64,000 bases of DNA from Heterostelium multicystogenum (GCA_003667245.1 RCNN01000015.1:124001-188000), one strand, 5' to 3'. Numbered from the stretch's first letter, positions 1 to 10,934 are shown. The notes: a model not told the origin generated them from the letters alone. Made by a program: numbers and translations.

Positions 1-411
1 CCATCGGCAATCTGGTGAATCATAACAATAGGACAAGGCAAAACAACTTGATAGATGCTACCGGCACAGTTGTAGAGTGTGAGTGAGCTACCCGTAAGAA
101 CATATAGAAATCTGTTGGATTGAGTCGCAGAGTAGTGCGGCAGGCATATCCAATCGACATCAATAATCTTGCCTACAGAATGATCGACTGTTATCTTCTT
201 ACGGATGCACCCACTTGCACTCCATGTCACAATATGATTTGAAATTGCACCAACCCAATTCATGTTCATCTGCAAACCATTCCTTCAAAATTCCAGACTT
301 TACATCTTGGCGATATGGATTATCAACCAACTTGTATTGATGATCATGTAAACGATCGCTATCACAGCACAAAGTATCTATAAATGGCCTCTCAATATCT
401 TCAAAGCTCAT
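1..411 (-). CDS. anapc1: Anaphase-promoting complex subunit 1, N-terminal part (gene runs off the window)
   Basis: 5' end of a gene read leftwards and cut by the window edge. APC1 is the large scaffold of the APC/C ubiquitin ligase that drives mitotic exit. Exon 1 (411-304) starts at an ATG and ends before a GT. Exon 2 (269-1) is open to the edge. It contains HIVTWSASGCIRKKITVD followed by a hydrophobic stretch with LTLYNCAGSIYQVVLP. The order and spacing resemble the N-terminal beta-propeller of human APC1 (NMVIWS, then KAFTVD, then the CICILQSS region and LPF). The 34-nt intron assumed here (303-270) is short, so a sequencing indel instead of an intron is possible. Identity rests on remembered family motifs, not on a search. 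Upstream of 411 is a TATC/AT-rich stretch that looks non-coding. Confidence 0.7.
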
Positions 412-731
412 TGCTATATTATCTATATCTATCTATCTATCTATTATTAAATATATATATTTGTAAGTTCATCATCATGATTAGCACATGATTGATTAGC
501 AGATGGAAGCGCGCCAACCTACAAAAAAATCAAAAAAAAAACACACCAACACACAATCACCATTGATAAATAGTGTGATCTATCTAATCAAGCCCTACAG
601 TAAAGTGGTTGAAGTTCCATCTTTGTGATTGATAGTATCTGTCTATCTTTAACTCTATGTACATTCTTGCTTTGATTTTAAGTTATTTTGTTTATTCTGT
701 TCTGTTATATCTTGTGTTGAGGTTGATTGAT

Positions 732-1210
732 TTAGCCTAATGGGTTTTTCAAGACTAAAATTACTGAATCTCCTCTTAAAAACATCTTGCTAATGAATCT
801 ATCTTTATTGACTGGCTTTGCTTTCTTTTTTCCTTTACCTGTCTTTGGTATTTCTGTCCACATCTCCTTTACCTATATTGAAAATGAATGAAGGTCAGTT
901 TATCTTCTCATCACATCCCAACATATGTGTATCAGTTGTGTGGGTAATTATTATATTACATTTTCTAAAACCATATTACAATGACGATCGAATGCTCTGA
1001 CTGTTCCTAATAACTTTTTTATTATTTCTAACATTGATCAGAACCTGTGTGTTCTTGTTGACACTATCCATGAGTATAGACAATGGACCAGTTTCAAAAC
1101 TCCTTTTGTTCATCTCTCTCCCTATATATATCATAGTATAATGTTTGGTTAGTGATGTGATTAAAGATGCTTCTATTGAAAGATATTACCTCTTGTTCAA
1201 CTTCGCTCAT
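732..1210 (-). CDS. snrpd2: Small nuclear ribonucleoprotein Sm D2
   Basis: Core spliceosomal Sm-ring protein that binds snRNAs in the nucleus. I read three exons: 1210-1190 (MSEVEQE), 1113-960 and 872-732, with GT-AG introns 1189-1114 and 959-873. Translation gives the Sm1 block [20 protein letters not shown], then [19 protein letters not shown], the GKGKKK linker and the Sm2 block [18 protein letters not shown] followed by a stop. All match Sm D2 in order, and length (about 105 aa) is normal. One extra base in the six-T run at 1015-1020 shifts the frame between the NNKK and LLG segments; I treat it as a homopolymer error because both flanks are perfectly conserved. The start could be the ATG at 1113 if exon 1 is wrong. 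Confidence 0.93.
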
Positions 1211-1457
1211 CTTGGATATCTCTAACAACACAAGTAAATTGTTCGACTGTCAAACTAAAGAATCCATAAAAACTCATTGTTTGAAATTAAATGAACTAAC
1301 ATTATAAACCAGTATTTAAATAAATAAATAGTTATAATGATTCATAATTAATTAACAAAAAAATGTATCAACTATTTATATTAAATTTGAAAAACATAAT
1401 TTGAAAATAGCATTATTTTATTAAAATATTTTCGAGGAATAATTAAAATCAAAAAGT

Positions 1458-1530
1458 TCAGGATGGTGTAGTTGGTTATCACAAAACCTTAACACGGTTT
1501 GGGTCATGGGTTCGATTCCCATTTCTTGAT
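1458..1530 (+). tRNA. tRNA-Val (AAC)
   Basis: A box GTGTAGTTGGTTATCAC and B box GGTTCGATTCC are present. The anticodon stem AAACC/GGTTT closes loop TTAACAC, giving anticodon AAC (Val). The acceptor pairs TCAGGA with TCTTGA (one G-U), and the seventh pair is a mismatch or one base is displaced near positions 7-9, so the acceptor/D junction is slightly irregular. A conserved 3' element follows 22 nt downstream. Confidence 0.85.
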
Positions 1531-2790
1531 AAATTTTTCTATCTTGAGTTTCGCATGCGGTATTTTGAATCTGGCTGTGCCCCATAGGTTTAAAAGAGTA
1601 ACACATAAAACGTATATATATAGGATTCTATTAACAATAATTAATTATAACTACAGAGGAATTAGGGTTATTAATTGGAATGATTTGTTTATTTGATTAT
1701 TTTCGGTTTTTATACTATAAATTTCTTATTTTTTATGATTTTTGAAACTTCGTGTTTTACAATAGGTTTTTTTTTCCATTGTTTCAAGTTATCTTCAAAC
1801 CACCATTAGTAAAGTATGATAAGAAATAGAACTCTGATATTAACTAAAATAATAAGTGTTAATTATTCGATAGGATTATTTCACAAGATTAAGAATAGAG
1901 ATAATAGAACTAGTGAAATAAATGAGAAGGAAACTTTAATTTTGTTGGTCAAATTTGAGCTGGGGAATGCTGTTGTTGTGTATGTTGAATACGATGTTGT
2001 TGTCAATGTTGAATACGATGATGAAGATGAGGTTGTTGATGATCCATTGTCACATAAAAAAGTATATCCATAAAGACAATCATTACACCTTTGTTGATAA
2101 TATTTCCATATTGATTATATATACAGTCTGAATAAGATGAATACCAATTTACAGTAATATAAGAATAACTAGTATATATATAGGTGTAATTTTTTTCCTC
2201 CAGAACAAGTTGGAACTTCACTATAAAGATAAATATGTTAAAATTTGAAACCATGTAGATCATTTTTAAAAGAAAATACTTACGAACAAAGGTTCTCTGA
2301 AACATTATAACAAAAATTCTGGTAATAAGAGTTACAGTATGAAACTTCTCTATATTACCATAACATGCAAAACAAATTTGGATGGATGAACAAAACTGAA
2401 ATAAAAATGCCCAATATTAAAAATAATGAAATAGATGTATTTAATTATTCATAGTTAAAATTTTATTTTTATAAGTATTTTTTTCTTTATTTCTTCCTAT
2501 TTTCTGAATTATCAATGATTGAAATAGAAGCTTGCATAAGCAAGTAAAATGTACTATGTGATTTTTTTTTCAATCCCTCAATTAGGCAAGGTATATAGAA
2601 TTTTTTGAAAAAGTAGGATTGCAAAAAAAAAACGAAGCAAACCTAAAAGTTATATGTTTTTTTTAACGAAGTAATTTGTTTAATTCTATTATATGTACAT
2701 TAAATTTTATTTTGTGATTTGTTATTTTAATCATCTTCTAAGTCGGATGAAGAGATAGGCGATGATACTGGAGAGAAGATAAAGGCGATT
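1531..2790. other. AT-rich intergenic region
   Basis: Apart from the tRNA 3' element I see no supported gene. The open frames here (for example 1816-2073) are low-complexity, rich in I/N/K/V, without recognisable motifs or splice structure. Poly-A and poly-T tracts are common. Confidence 0.6.
1552..1569 (+). promoter_or_regulatory. tRNA 3'-flank element (CGCATGCGGTATTTTGAA)
   Basis: The first of five copies of an element with consensus CGCNNGCGGTATTT found 19-22 nt after each intact tRNA gene in this window. It is outside the mature tRNA and not coding. Possible roles are a TFIIIC/Pol III external element (D. discoideum tRNA genes are known to carry an extra B box in the 3' flank) or a mark used by integrating elements. 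The function is inferred. Confidence 0.6.
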
Positions 2791-4654
2791 CTACATGATT
2801 AGTTTTTTATTTTTTTGTTGGGAGTGTTGTTCAGCTGGTTGAACGGTATCTTTAGTTGTTGATAGTGGTTGGTTGGAGGAAGTCTTTGTTGTTGCATTTA
2901 AAATTGATTGTTTGTTCTTAAGTGAGTTCACAAAAGAGTCATCTTCGAGTTTTTTCGCCATCAACTTGCAAGCCTCCAAACATCATTGAAATATATCTCT
3001 TTGTTTCTTGGAAAAGTTGATTCTTTAATAAAATAGTAGTATCATACATAGATACTTGTGATTCGATACCGAGTAAGTTTCTTTGGAAATAAGCTTGACT
3101 ATAATGTTAAAAACAAGATTAATAAATAAATTCAATTCTAAAATAAATTGCTATGACTATAACATACCCTGAAGTCATTGTAAAAGTTGGTTGAGAAGGG
3201 AAAAGAATAAAAGTAGAAAGGGTAAATAAAGTGAAAAATACCTGTAAATTTTTTTGTAGTAAGAAACAAAGATAACATAATAACCAAAAGTTATTGAACT
3301 CCAAAATAATATTCATTATACTTTACAAAAAAGGGAAAGGGTGGCAGTTGTTTTCTTAGAAATCAGCACTGCCTATAGAGAAGATCTTACCCGAATGCCT
3401 CTGCCAACGATGGGTTGGGCTTTAAGTGTTTGAGTAGAGAAAAAGAGTTGTTTTTTGAGTTCACGATTCTCCTCCTCCTTGATTTCAGTGAGTTGTTGTT
3501 GAATGTTGGAAACACTCGTTTATTGGTCTTTTGTAGCTTTGATTCGATTGACTCTACATAGACCTTACGACGCTGAACGAGACTGAGAAGCGTATTCACG
3601 ATTCTTTATGAGACGTCTGTTTTTTAAGCTCTTTCTCATCTGATGGGGAGAGGACGTGGGTGCTGTTTCAAACTTTGAAACATACTCTTCGATCTTCTTT
3701 GCTAGTCAATTTAAGTACTTGATCCTTAGTCAACACAGTGAAACCAGATGTGTCAATCTCTTCATCACGACCACGTTTTTTAGATGGGAGCTGGTCGTAC
3801 TCTGATTCTTGTGAGCTCTCAGAGGATGAAGTTTGTTCATCTGATAATATATGTCTCTGTTCTGCTCTGTGAAGCTTGGAACAATTGACTTTTAATTGAT
3901 TTATAAAGTTGTCTTTGGAAAATGGTTTGTTGATCATATCATTGAAATCAGCACTATTATATTGATTGAAAATGTTAGTAAATTTGGTTATTTGATGAAT
4001 GAAAAACTGGGACTAATACTTTACCTATTATTATCTATAATTGGGGTGACTAATTGTTGTGTATTGATAACTGGTGTATTATTTAAAACTTGTTGAGTGT
4101 TTACTTGGTTGGCAAATGGATTTACAATGGGACCATATCTGACTTTGGTGTGTTTTGTTGAACAAAACTAAAGACCATATTGTATTCTGGTGAAAAGGTT
4201 GGGATTTGTTTTGTGGTGATGTTGGAAAGTCTTGGATTGGTGATGACTGTGTCGATGATGATGATGAGTAATATGATGGTACTGGTGATGAAGTGAGTGT
4301 TTGCTCATCGATAAACTGAGGAATACTGATAAAGGAGGTAGCTGGGATCTCTTGTAAATTGGAGTCGCTACCATCGCTGTTGAGACTTAAGTAGCATGAT
4401 GGACTTGTGCTACCGTCTTGGTTGATTCCGGTAGACATTAACATTGTATTTTGAGTGTATCCAGTGCTTGACTTTGTTGATCCGCATGATTGCATCTGGT
4501 TGAATCCACCAAACTCGAAATTCAACAAATCAACCGATTTGTTAAGAGCTACTGGTGATGTACGTGATTGCAAAGTTTGACCTCCCAATGGTTGCATAAA
4601 ATTGAACCAAAGATCAGATGATGAATTTGAGATTGAATTATCAATATCTGCCAT
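2791..4654 (-). CDS. bZIP transcription factor (several apparent frameshifts)
   Basis: Nuclear DNA-binding protein. Exon 1 (4654-4025) encodes a Ser/Gln/Asn-rich region. The intron at 4024-3954 (GTAAAG...ATAATAG) keeps the frame: NN|S-ADFNDMINKPFSKDNF. Exon 2 (3953 to about 3391) carries KKRGR, then VLTKDQVLKLTSK, LKNRRLIKNREYASQSR, RRKVYVESIESKLQ and the zipper IQQQLTEIKEEENRELKKQL. That is a classic bZIP basic region (N-x7-R type) plus coiled coil. A last exon ending at 2791 encodes a Lys/Thr/Gln-rich tail. Single-base shifts are needed near 4190, 4122, 3685, 3560, 3525 and 2945, several in homopolymers. Either this locus is badly sequenced or it is a decaying gene. It resembles D. discoideum bzp-type proteins, but I cannot name the orthologue. 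Confidence 0.8.
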
Positions 4655-6172
4655 CTTTATTTATATATTTATTCGATTTTTATTTTGATTTTAACTATAT
4701 AATTACTTTATTTATTATTATTATTATTACACTATTTCTTTTTGTTTAGGTATTTATTTATTTATTATTTATTATTTTTATATTTTAATGAATAGATAAT
4801 GAATAGAGGATTTGTATGTATAATTATTAAAATGAGTCACCAACAACAAGTTTAAATTAATAATAATAAAATAAACAGAATTGAAACAAGTTTGTTTGTT
4901 TTTGTTTGTTTAACAAGTTTGTGTGATATTAGTAAAAGTAGAGATTTTTGAGAAATTAATTAAAAACAACAATAAAAGTAAATGTTATCAAAAGTCACTT
5001 GAATTGCTTTTGATAGTTCTCAACCCTCATTTGGTTTCTCAATTTTCAAAGTGATTTCTAAATTAATTTTATTTTAATGTTTTATTTTATATGCTTTGGA
5101 TGTGTTAGTTTTGCATTGCTGGTTGCAACGTGGTCATCAACACATGCATACGAAAAAAACTGAAAACTTAATATGGGTGTGGGGGTATTTTGTTTTGGAA
5201 ATTTTCAAGATATTGTAATCATAAAAAATATTTCATCTATTGTTTTTTGCCTAAAACACCTTTCAACTTTTGTAAAAGGGCAGCAATCAATCATTGGCGC
5301 GGACAACCTGGTACAGTAATTTCTGCTCATAAGCAGTTTTTGGTATAGAGATGAATGAATAGTTTTGCGTACATAAATATCCACTATAAAAGATCAATAC
5401 TTATATATAATGAGAACAGGAAATGGAATCGTGGTTTGAGTTTATAATGAAATGATGATCATCATGAGATCTTTATAAATAAAAACGGGAAAACGATGTG
5501 AAAATAACAAAAATAAAAGATATAAGTGTGTTGTTGGCACCTCGCGAGATTTACTACGTGTTCGAATGTGGGGCTTTGTCAGAACAAGCACAATGCACGT
5601 AACTTGACAAGAATGCAGTTGCATTTCATTGGATGAAAGATGACGATCTATCATCATCATCGTCATACATACATTATGATAAATATATTGCCACATATCT
5701 ATCGAGATTAGCTATCTTAAAACAACTCTGAAATGTCATACATACATAATAAGGAGCCAGTGTTGTCGATAATCAAAATTCTCTTAACAGAACAACTAGT
5801 ATCTCAATGTCTTTTTCAATAGTTTCATCATCATACAATATCATACAGTGAAGAGTTAATTACTATCGATTGTGGAAATGAATATTTAACCAAAACAAAA
5901 AGAATAAGAATGACGACCACTTCAACCAAAGAATAAGAAGCCTGAGGGTAAGAGGTTCTTAAGGTTCTTTTTTTCATATCAAAAAATGCCAAAAACTTTA
6001 ACCGAAGAAAGCTTCTTCTTTTAGGGTATCAGGTTCATATATTTATATCTGATTGATTATAGTAGCGAATCTGATCAAATTAGAATTGTAATTATATTCT
6101 AAAGGCTATAAATAAAAAGCAATATAAATATATACTTGTAAATATAGATATAAAAAATAAGTTAAACTAAAG
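4655..6172. other. Intergenic region between divergent genes
   Basis: Presumed shared upstream region of the bZIP gene (minus) and the YecM-like gene (plus). It contains AT-rich repeats such as TTATTATTA near 4710. Two GC-richer islands (about 5280-5330 and 5530-5640) show no ORF, tRNA or splice pattern I could support; a non-coding RNA there cannot be excluded. Confidence 0.5.
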
Positions 6173-6790
6173 ATGGAGTTACAGGATATTATTGGTGATT
6201 ATAATACATTTTTGAGAATTCTTTTGGGTCATCTTGAAGAGAAAGGTATAGATGTTACTACTTTGCATTCCGATCATCTTTGTTATAGAGTTTCTTCGCA
6301 GGAGAACTATCAGTTGAAAAAGTCACAGTTCATTGAGTCTGGACATACGCTCCTTCATGAGACTCTCGTCAATGGTAGACTCATCGCCACCTATAAATTA
6401 GCAGAGCCCATTCGTTATTTCGATTCAACAAAAGGCACTGTCAGATTGGTACCATTGATCGAGTTGCCATCTCCAAAGCCCGGACGTCCCCAACTCGACG
6501 GTTTGGAGCATGCTGAGTTTGTCACTGAGCAATCGTTTGACTCCATTATTGCCCAGCACAAAGACAGAATCGACGCTAGATCAGATGCAAAGACAGTTTT
6601 AGATGCTTTGAACAAGCAACTGAATGCCGATGTTGAGTTTGAATTTGAATTGACCGAACAAGAGAAGAAGCAAATAAATCACCCAGCAGAGTTAATGCAC
6701 GCCAGAAGAACATTTTCCGCCAAATTCCACCATCAATCTCTAGAGAAAGTCATAGAAATCGAGCTTGAAATGGAGAAGAATAAACCATAA
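6173..6790 (+). CDS. YecM-family protein (VOC/glyoxalase-like fold)
   Basis: Intronless 205-aa protein starting at ATG 6173 after an A-rich leader. It matches the bacterial YecM family (PF06185), a metal-binding VOC-fold family whose reaction is unknown. Visible family features, all in the right order, are SDHLCYRV with His35, the NGR-I-x-x-YKL strand around 67-76 (compare NGRPICLFKL in E. coli YecM), IELPSP at 96-101, GLEHAEFV with His113 and Glu115, and FHHQSLEKVI near the C-terminus. Length is close to the bacterial proteins (about 190 aa). It sits among clearly eukaryotic intron-bearing genes and has no intron, so bacterial origin is likely, but codon use looks like its neighbours, implying an old transfer. 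Cytosolic, as there is no signal peptide. Confidence 0.85.
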   Translation: MELQDIIGDYNTFLRILLGHLEEKGIDVTTLHSDHLCYRVSSQENYQLKKSQFIESGHTLLHETLVNGRLIATYKLAEPIRYFDSTKGTVRLVPLIELPSPKPGRPQLDGLEHAEFVTEQSFDSIIAQHKDRIDARSDAKTVLDALNKQLNADVEFEFELTEQEKKQINHPAELMHARRTFSAKFHHQSLEKVIEIELEMEKNKP

Positions 6791-6887
6791 AAACTAGAGT
6801 ATTTATTATTATTATTGCATTAAATTTTACAGATTTAAGAAGTTTTGTCTTTGTTTATTTTTTAATCAGTCAGTCGATTAGTTACAG

Positions 6888-7165
6888 ATGAGTGGTACAT
6901 CTACTAAGTGGTCGCAAAGAGTTGCTCTGTCTTTGAGTAAATGTTCAATTGAGGTAAATAATAATATATAAAATCTACATAGATTCATTATATTCTTTAA
7001 AGAATTAATTAAGAAGCATCTCTAATATCATTGATGTTTATCATCTTATAGTCAGCAGCATATGCAGGATGTGTTGTTAAGAATCTTGATAATATTGAAC
7101 ATAATATATGTAATAATGAGTTTCAGAGATTCAAGCAATGTATAGCAAAGCATTCAAAGAGATAA
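6888..7165 (+). CDS. Small twin-cysteine protein resembling complex I assembly factor NDUFAF8
   Basis: Two exons, 6888-6953 and 7052-7165, with a clean GTAAAT...TTATAG intron, encode 59 aa starting MSGTSTKWSQR and ending KHSKR. The cysteine layout (C18, then C28, C42 and C51 in the segments AAYAGCVV, ICNNEF and FKQCIAKH) resembles twin-CX9C-type intermembrane-space proteins. The pattern C-x(n)-AAY-x2-CV...C-x2-EF-x2-x-x-C is that of NDUFAF8 (C17orf89), which stabilises NDUFAF5 during complex I assembly. Such proteins are imported by the Mia40 relay. The next gene lies on the opposite strand. The family call is from motif resemblance only and could be another CHCH-like protein. Confidence 0.6.
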
Positions 7166-7504
7166 GCTAATAGAGATTAAACATTTGTGTTCATGGGCAG
7201 GTTTAATAGTGCAGCAACATCAACATTTCTTTCGAAAGTTGTAGAGCTCTAAAATTATAGAAAGTGAGCGTACCGCTAATTCGGTAGTACTCAAACAATC
7301 TTTATGTATATAGTTTTAAAAGCGTTTATTCAATAAATGAATTGTTAGTATGATAAATTCAGATGATCATGGAATGGTCCTATTGTTCATATCATTGGAG
7401 CCAAATAGAATTGAAATGTACTCAATGTATTAGATTGGATATTGCTATTTCATCATATGTATTCAAATTTAGTTAGATTCATCATAGCTGTGTTGTCAAT
7501 GAAA
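7166..7504. other. Convergent intergenic spacer
   Basis: 3' flanks of the NDUFAF8-like gene (plus) and the PCNA-like gene (minus). AATAAA-type signals occur near 7330. No gene seen. Confidence 0.5.
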
Positions 7505-8673
7505 TCAGAACAAACCAAATCTGTCATACAAAATCAAAGATAAAGGTAAATCTTGACCAAACTGAATCAGAACCTCTTTTCCATCCAATTTTCTAAGCAC
7601 TTTATCTATTTTCAAGAAGTAGCTATTCTTGAATTCTATCTCGAATTCACTGTTTCCGATTATAAAGAAATCCTTTGTTTTCTTTTTAACTATCATTAGT
7701 ATGTTGGTTATTTAATTGTTCATTATGTAGTTACATTGTTGTAGAGTGTAATGCTAGATTTTACTAATAAATTAGTAGTTTCAAACATTAAACAATTCTC
7801 CTTTATTCCTATCTTTAATGGGAATTTGCTGAATGGTTTCAACTCGGCCAGTACCTCTAATAATAAATAGGTTTGAAATAATATTTCTTTTGAAGAAGGA
7901 TTAGAGAATTACTATTATTATTAATTATTAAATATTGTATACTATACCATTTTCATATTTAAGATCAGGAATCACTATCTTTTCTAAAATTAACAATAGA
8001 GGTTAATATATTAATGGATTTAGATGGTATTAAATATTTTATCTATCTATTATCTTAATATTAACCAGATGTTGGACATATCATCTCAGGTATTTTATAG
8101 TGTGACATGTATCCACCTTTCTTGTGGAATGTAAATTCAAAAATATCCTCAATGTATTTGATAGCAATGGTATCAACTGAGTTTCTATTCTTCAAACAGA
8201 GATCTAAGAGTTCAACATTTAAAACAATACTGATAGGATTTTCACTTCATAGTAAAGTAATAAATACAATAAATAAGACAATCCATATTAAAATCTGTAT
8301 TTACCTACATAAAGAAATGACTAAAAAATGATGAATCAATCATTATATCTAAGAATAATACTTGAGCACCTATCATTATAGTTGTTAATTTGGTTACATT
8401 TTAGTCATGTCAATAAATACTATTATACCATCGAATGAGTACAAATGTATTCCTTTTTGATTGATTTCCACAGTAATAAAATCAACAAAGATCGAAAGGC
8501 ATTGAAATATAGAGATGAATATCTTGCTATTCTCAGTATCTCTTTTAATTGTATTGTATTATATTGTATGGTATCAGTTGATTCCGTTAGTCAAGTTCAA
8601 GATAGACAAAAATGTGTTATGTTAGTTAACCAACGTTGTATATTATATAAACATACATAACTGCTTTAAACAT
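7505..8673 (-). CDS. Divergent PCNA-like sliding-clamp protein
   Basis: Hidden in many small exons. My model is 8673-8657, 8541-8429, 8369-8309, 8244-8066, 7983-7948, from about 7856, and a last exon ending at 7505; the junction around 7690-7750 is unresolved. The spliced product begins MFKAV and then has INQKGIHLYSFDG, QVLFLDIMIDSSFF, ISIVLNVELLDLCLKN, DTIAIKYIEDIFEFTFH, a linker, LKIGIKENCLMFET and EVLIQFGQDLPLSL. This is the strand order of PCNA (SGVNLQSMD; SLVQLTL; GVNLTSMSKILK; LALVFEA; connector; CAKDGVKFSA; DVPLVVEY). The acidic-x-PL motif is kept, but the chain stops right after it and lacks the usual YYLAPK tail and PIP-docking end. It could be a PCNA paralogue or a 9-1-1 subunit (Hus1/Rad1-like). 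The usual conserved PCNA must be elsewhere. Confidence 0.68.
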
Positions 8674-8714
8674 TGTTTATTCTTTAGTTGCGCCAATAAT
8701 TCAACAAATAAGAG

Positions 8715-9995
8715 TCAATTCTCTCTGAGATGATTTTGTAACAATTCTAATTGTTTTCTTTTCTTATCCTTCCAACTTAAAATGTTTTTTGTATTATCCT
8801 CAATTTCTTTTATAGTATTTAACGTGATTATCTTGTTATTACTATTATTATTGCTATTATTATGGTTGTTATCGTTGTCATTATTGTTAGTTACAGTTGT
8901 TTGTTGCTTTTGTTGTTGTTGAGTATTGGAAATTGATTTGTCAACTAGTTGAGTTGAATATTTGGTTTGGTTCAGAGTAAATTTACAGGCTCGAGCATAT
9001 TCTATTGCTTGGATATGGGAGGTTCTTATCTCCTTTTCACAGTTTTGAATGAGTGGTGCTATCATGTGGTTGGAAGTTGAGGACTGAACCATTGTATTCC
9101 AAAGTAGAACGACTAGCTTGCGTGCAGAGATGTCAATGATGCCCCAGGCAATGAGCCGACGCTCCAAATCCATTGGTTTCTCAATCGATCGACACAATGA
9201 AATAATCGTGTTTGCAACGCACTGCAGCCAATAATCTTCTAAATCGATATTCAAAACAGACTTTAAAAGTAAATGAACGAATGGTCTCATTCTATTAAAA
9301 TTTATCTTTGCGTCTCTTCCCATGTCAGCGCTACTGCTTATAGCACTACTGTGCTGAGCAGTATTGATAGATTTTGAGTAGACCCAAGGAAGACTACCAG
9401 ATAGCATCGTACTGATCACATTCTTTACTTTCCAATGGTGTTTCTTTATCAACTTAAATGAATGCTTCGAAATGCCACCATTATTAATGTTCTCATCATT
9501 ATTATTGTTCTTGCTCTTCTTTCTTATCTTATTGATAATTCTATTGCTGTAATTATTATTATTGTTATTATCATTTCCTATTCTTTGTTGTTGGAGTAGG
9601 TGTTGTCTTTGTCGCTGCTGTTGTTGTTGTTGTTGCTCAGTTATCAAGTATTTACTTGACTTGAGCATGATAATATTTGATTTGAGCATCAATTGTTCTA
9701 TTGGTAGTTTGATAATGGCTGTTGAAGTATCTTTATAGTTGAATATATGGAGTAGTTTCTGTATGATAGAATGTGATTGTTTAGCATTCGGATCGGTCGG
9801 TGTCAGAACTGTGGTAGGAGTATCCACTGAGTTTAGTAGATGTGACTTTTTACATTTCTTTCCATATCTACATTTGCCATACTTTCTAAAAAGAAAGCAT
9901 ATCTCTCTTCCATTTACATCATATTCTATAATCTTTTCCTGATTGCTATCTTTATTATTATTATTACTATTACTATTTATTTGATTTACATTCAT
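8715..9995 (-). CDS. CCCH zinc-finger protein with dictyostelid-type C-terminal region
   Basis: Uninterrupted frame of about 426 aa from ATG 9995. A single CCCH finger lies near the N-terminus: Cys33, Cys42, Cys48 and His52 (C-X8-C-X5-C-X3-H), in CFLFRKYGKCRYGKKC. Such fingers usually bind RNA or mediate RNA metabolism. The middle is broken by Gln and Asn runs (about 120-150). A hydrophobic helical region follows (about 230-340, with LLKSVLNIDLEDYWLQ and SARKLVVLLWNTMVQ), then a second Gln/Asn-rich segment and a charged C-terminus. I do not recognise the helical region. It is transcribed divergently from RNase H2C with a spacer of about 190 bp, so a shared promoter region is likely. Confidence 0.75.
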   Translation of the reverse strand: MNVNQINSNSNNNNKDSNQEKIIEYDVNGREICFLFRKYGKCRYGKKCKKSHLLNSVDTPTTVLTPTDPNAKQSHSIIQKLLHIFNYKDTSTAIIKLPIEQLMLKSNIIMLKSSKYLITEQQQQQQQRQRQHLLQQQRIGNDNNNNNNYSNRIINKIRKKSKNNNNDENINNGGISKHSFKLIKKHHWKVKNVISTMLSGSLPWVYSKSINTAQHSSAISSSADMGRDAKINFNRMRPFVHLLLKSVLNIDLEDYWLQCVANTIISLCRSIEKPMDLERRLIAWGIIDISARKLVVLLWNTMVQSSTSNHMIAPLIQNCEKEIRTSHIQAIEYARACKFTLNQTKYSTQLVDKSISNTQQQQKQQTTVTNNNDNDNNHNNSNNNSNNKIITLNTIKEIEDNTKNILSWKDKKRKQLELLQNHLREN

Positions 9996-10183
9996 CACAT
10001 AACTTGCATGCTCAATCTTGTAATTAAATTACTAATAATGAACCTTTGTTTAGTGAATTCCCTCGTTTTTCATTTTAGTTTTTAACTTTTTTAATTAAAT
10101 TAAAATCCACTTGCATGACATATTGGGAAAGTGATCAGTAAGATATATCTGATCAATTTGAGAGTTAGTTATATCGTATAGTG

Positions 10184-10934
10184 ATGTTTGTATTTAAAGG
10201 AACTGATGCTAGTAGTAGTAGTAATAATAGTAATAGAAATAGTACTACCAAATTTAAACCATCAATAAAGATCCCAAGAAATACTAGAGGTGCAGACGAT
10301 TCTATACTTCATTTATTACCTTTCTCAATAAGTTATAATGGTTTTGCCAAAGTATCAACTTACTTTCACATAACAGAAGAGGAAGGTTCGTATTATTAGT
10401 GAGATAGAGATAGTTGGTTGTTTGTTAACAAAAATAATAGGATTGAAAAGTGCTACATTCAGAGGTATACGTTTAAATGGTACACCAATAAGATTACCAA
10501 GAGGTTATAGTGGTTATGTTTACAGATCTGACAGCAATAAGAGTAGCAGCCAGACAGATGAAAATAAAAGTGGTGGTTTAGAATGGGAGATGATTTCAAA
10601 GTTCGATTCATTTAACTACTGGAACAGAGAAAAGAAACCAAATCAAACAGATCATGCACAGCAAGCAATGAAATGGCTGAATATTTCCCAACATATCTAT
10701 AAACCTGTAACAAAAGAGATGATGGACCAAGAAAAGAATAGAATGAATGAAGATATTGTAAAAGATACAAACAGCATTGAAAGTTCCAGCGAAGAAACAG
10801 CTCCAGAAAAACAAAAAATTTCAACTAATAGTAGTAGTAGCAGCATTGTTGACCAGCTGGAGAAGTCAGATATTGAATCAAAAGAAGATGAAAGTAATGA
10901 TAGACCACTAAAGAAAGTCAGAGCTACATATTAG
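10184..10934 (+). CDS. rnaseh2C: Ribonuclease H2 subunit C
   Basis: Exons 10184-10385 and 10441-10934, with intron GTTCGT...AATAATAG (10386-10440), join in frame as EEE-G-LKSATFRG. RNase H2C is the small scaffold subunit of the trimer that removes ribonucleotides and RNA:DNA hybrids in the nucleus. Matches to the family are DDSILHLLPFSISYNGFAKV (human LHLLPCEVAVDG), TFRGIRLNGTPIRLPRGYSGY (human [20 protein letters not shown]) and FDSFNYWN. The C-terminal 60 residues are a Ser/Glu-rich tail ending in a basic PLKKVRATY, longer than in animals. The first ATG is at 10184. A poly-Ser/Asn stretch after the start is typical of dictyostelids. Confidence 0.85.

Noticed and set aside
818..1000. Plus-strand open frame with a hydrophobic start
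   Set aside because: It lies antisense over Sm D2 exons, which are clearly coding on the minus strand.
1015..1020. Programmed frameshifting in Sm D2 and similar genes
   Set aside because: The shifts are scattered over unrelated genes, sit in plain homopolymers and lack a common slippery or structural signal; sequencing error is simpler.
1816..2073. 85-codon plus-strand frame
   Set aside because: Low-complexity I/N/V/D composition, no motif, no splice or promoter support.
5442..5696. 84-codon minus-strand frame and a TTCGAA word near 5554 suggesting a tRNA B box
   Set aside because: No matching A box, stems or acceptor pairing; the protein reading has no family features.
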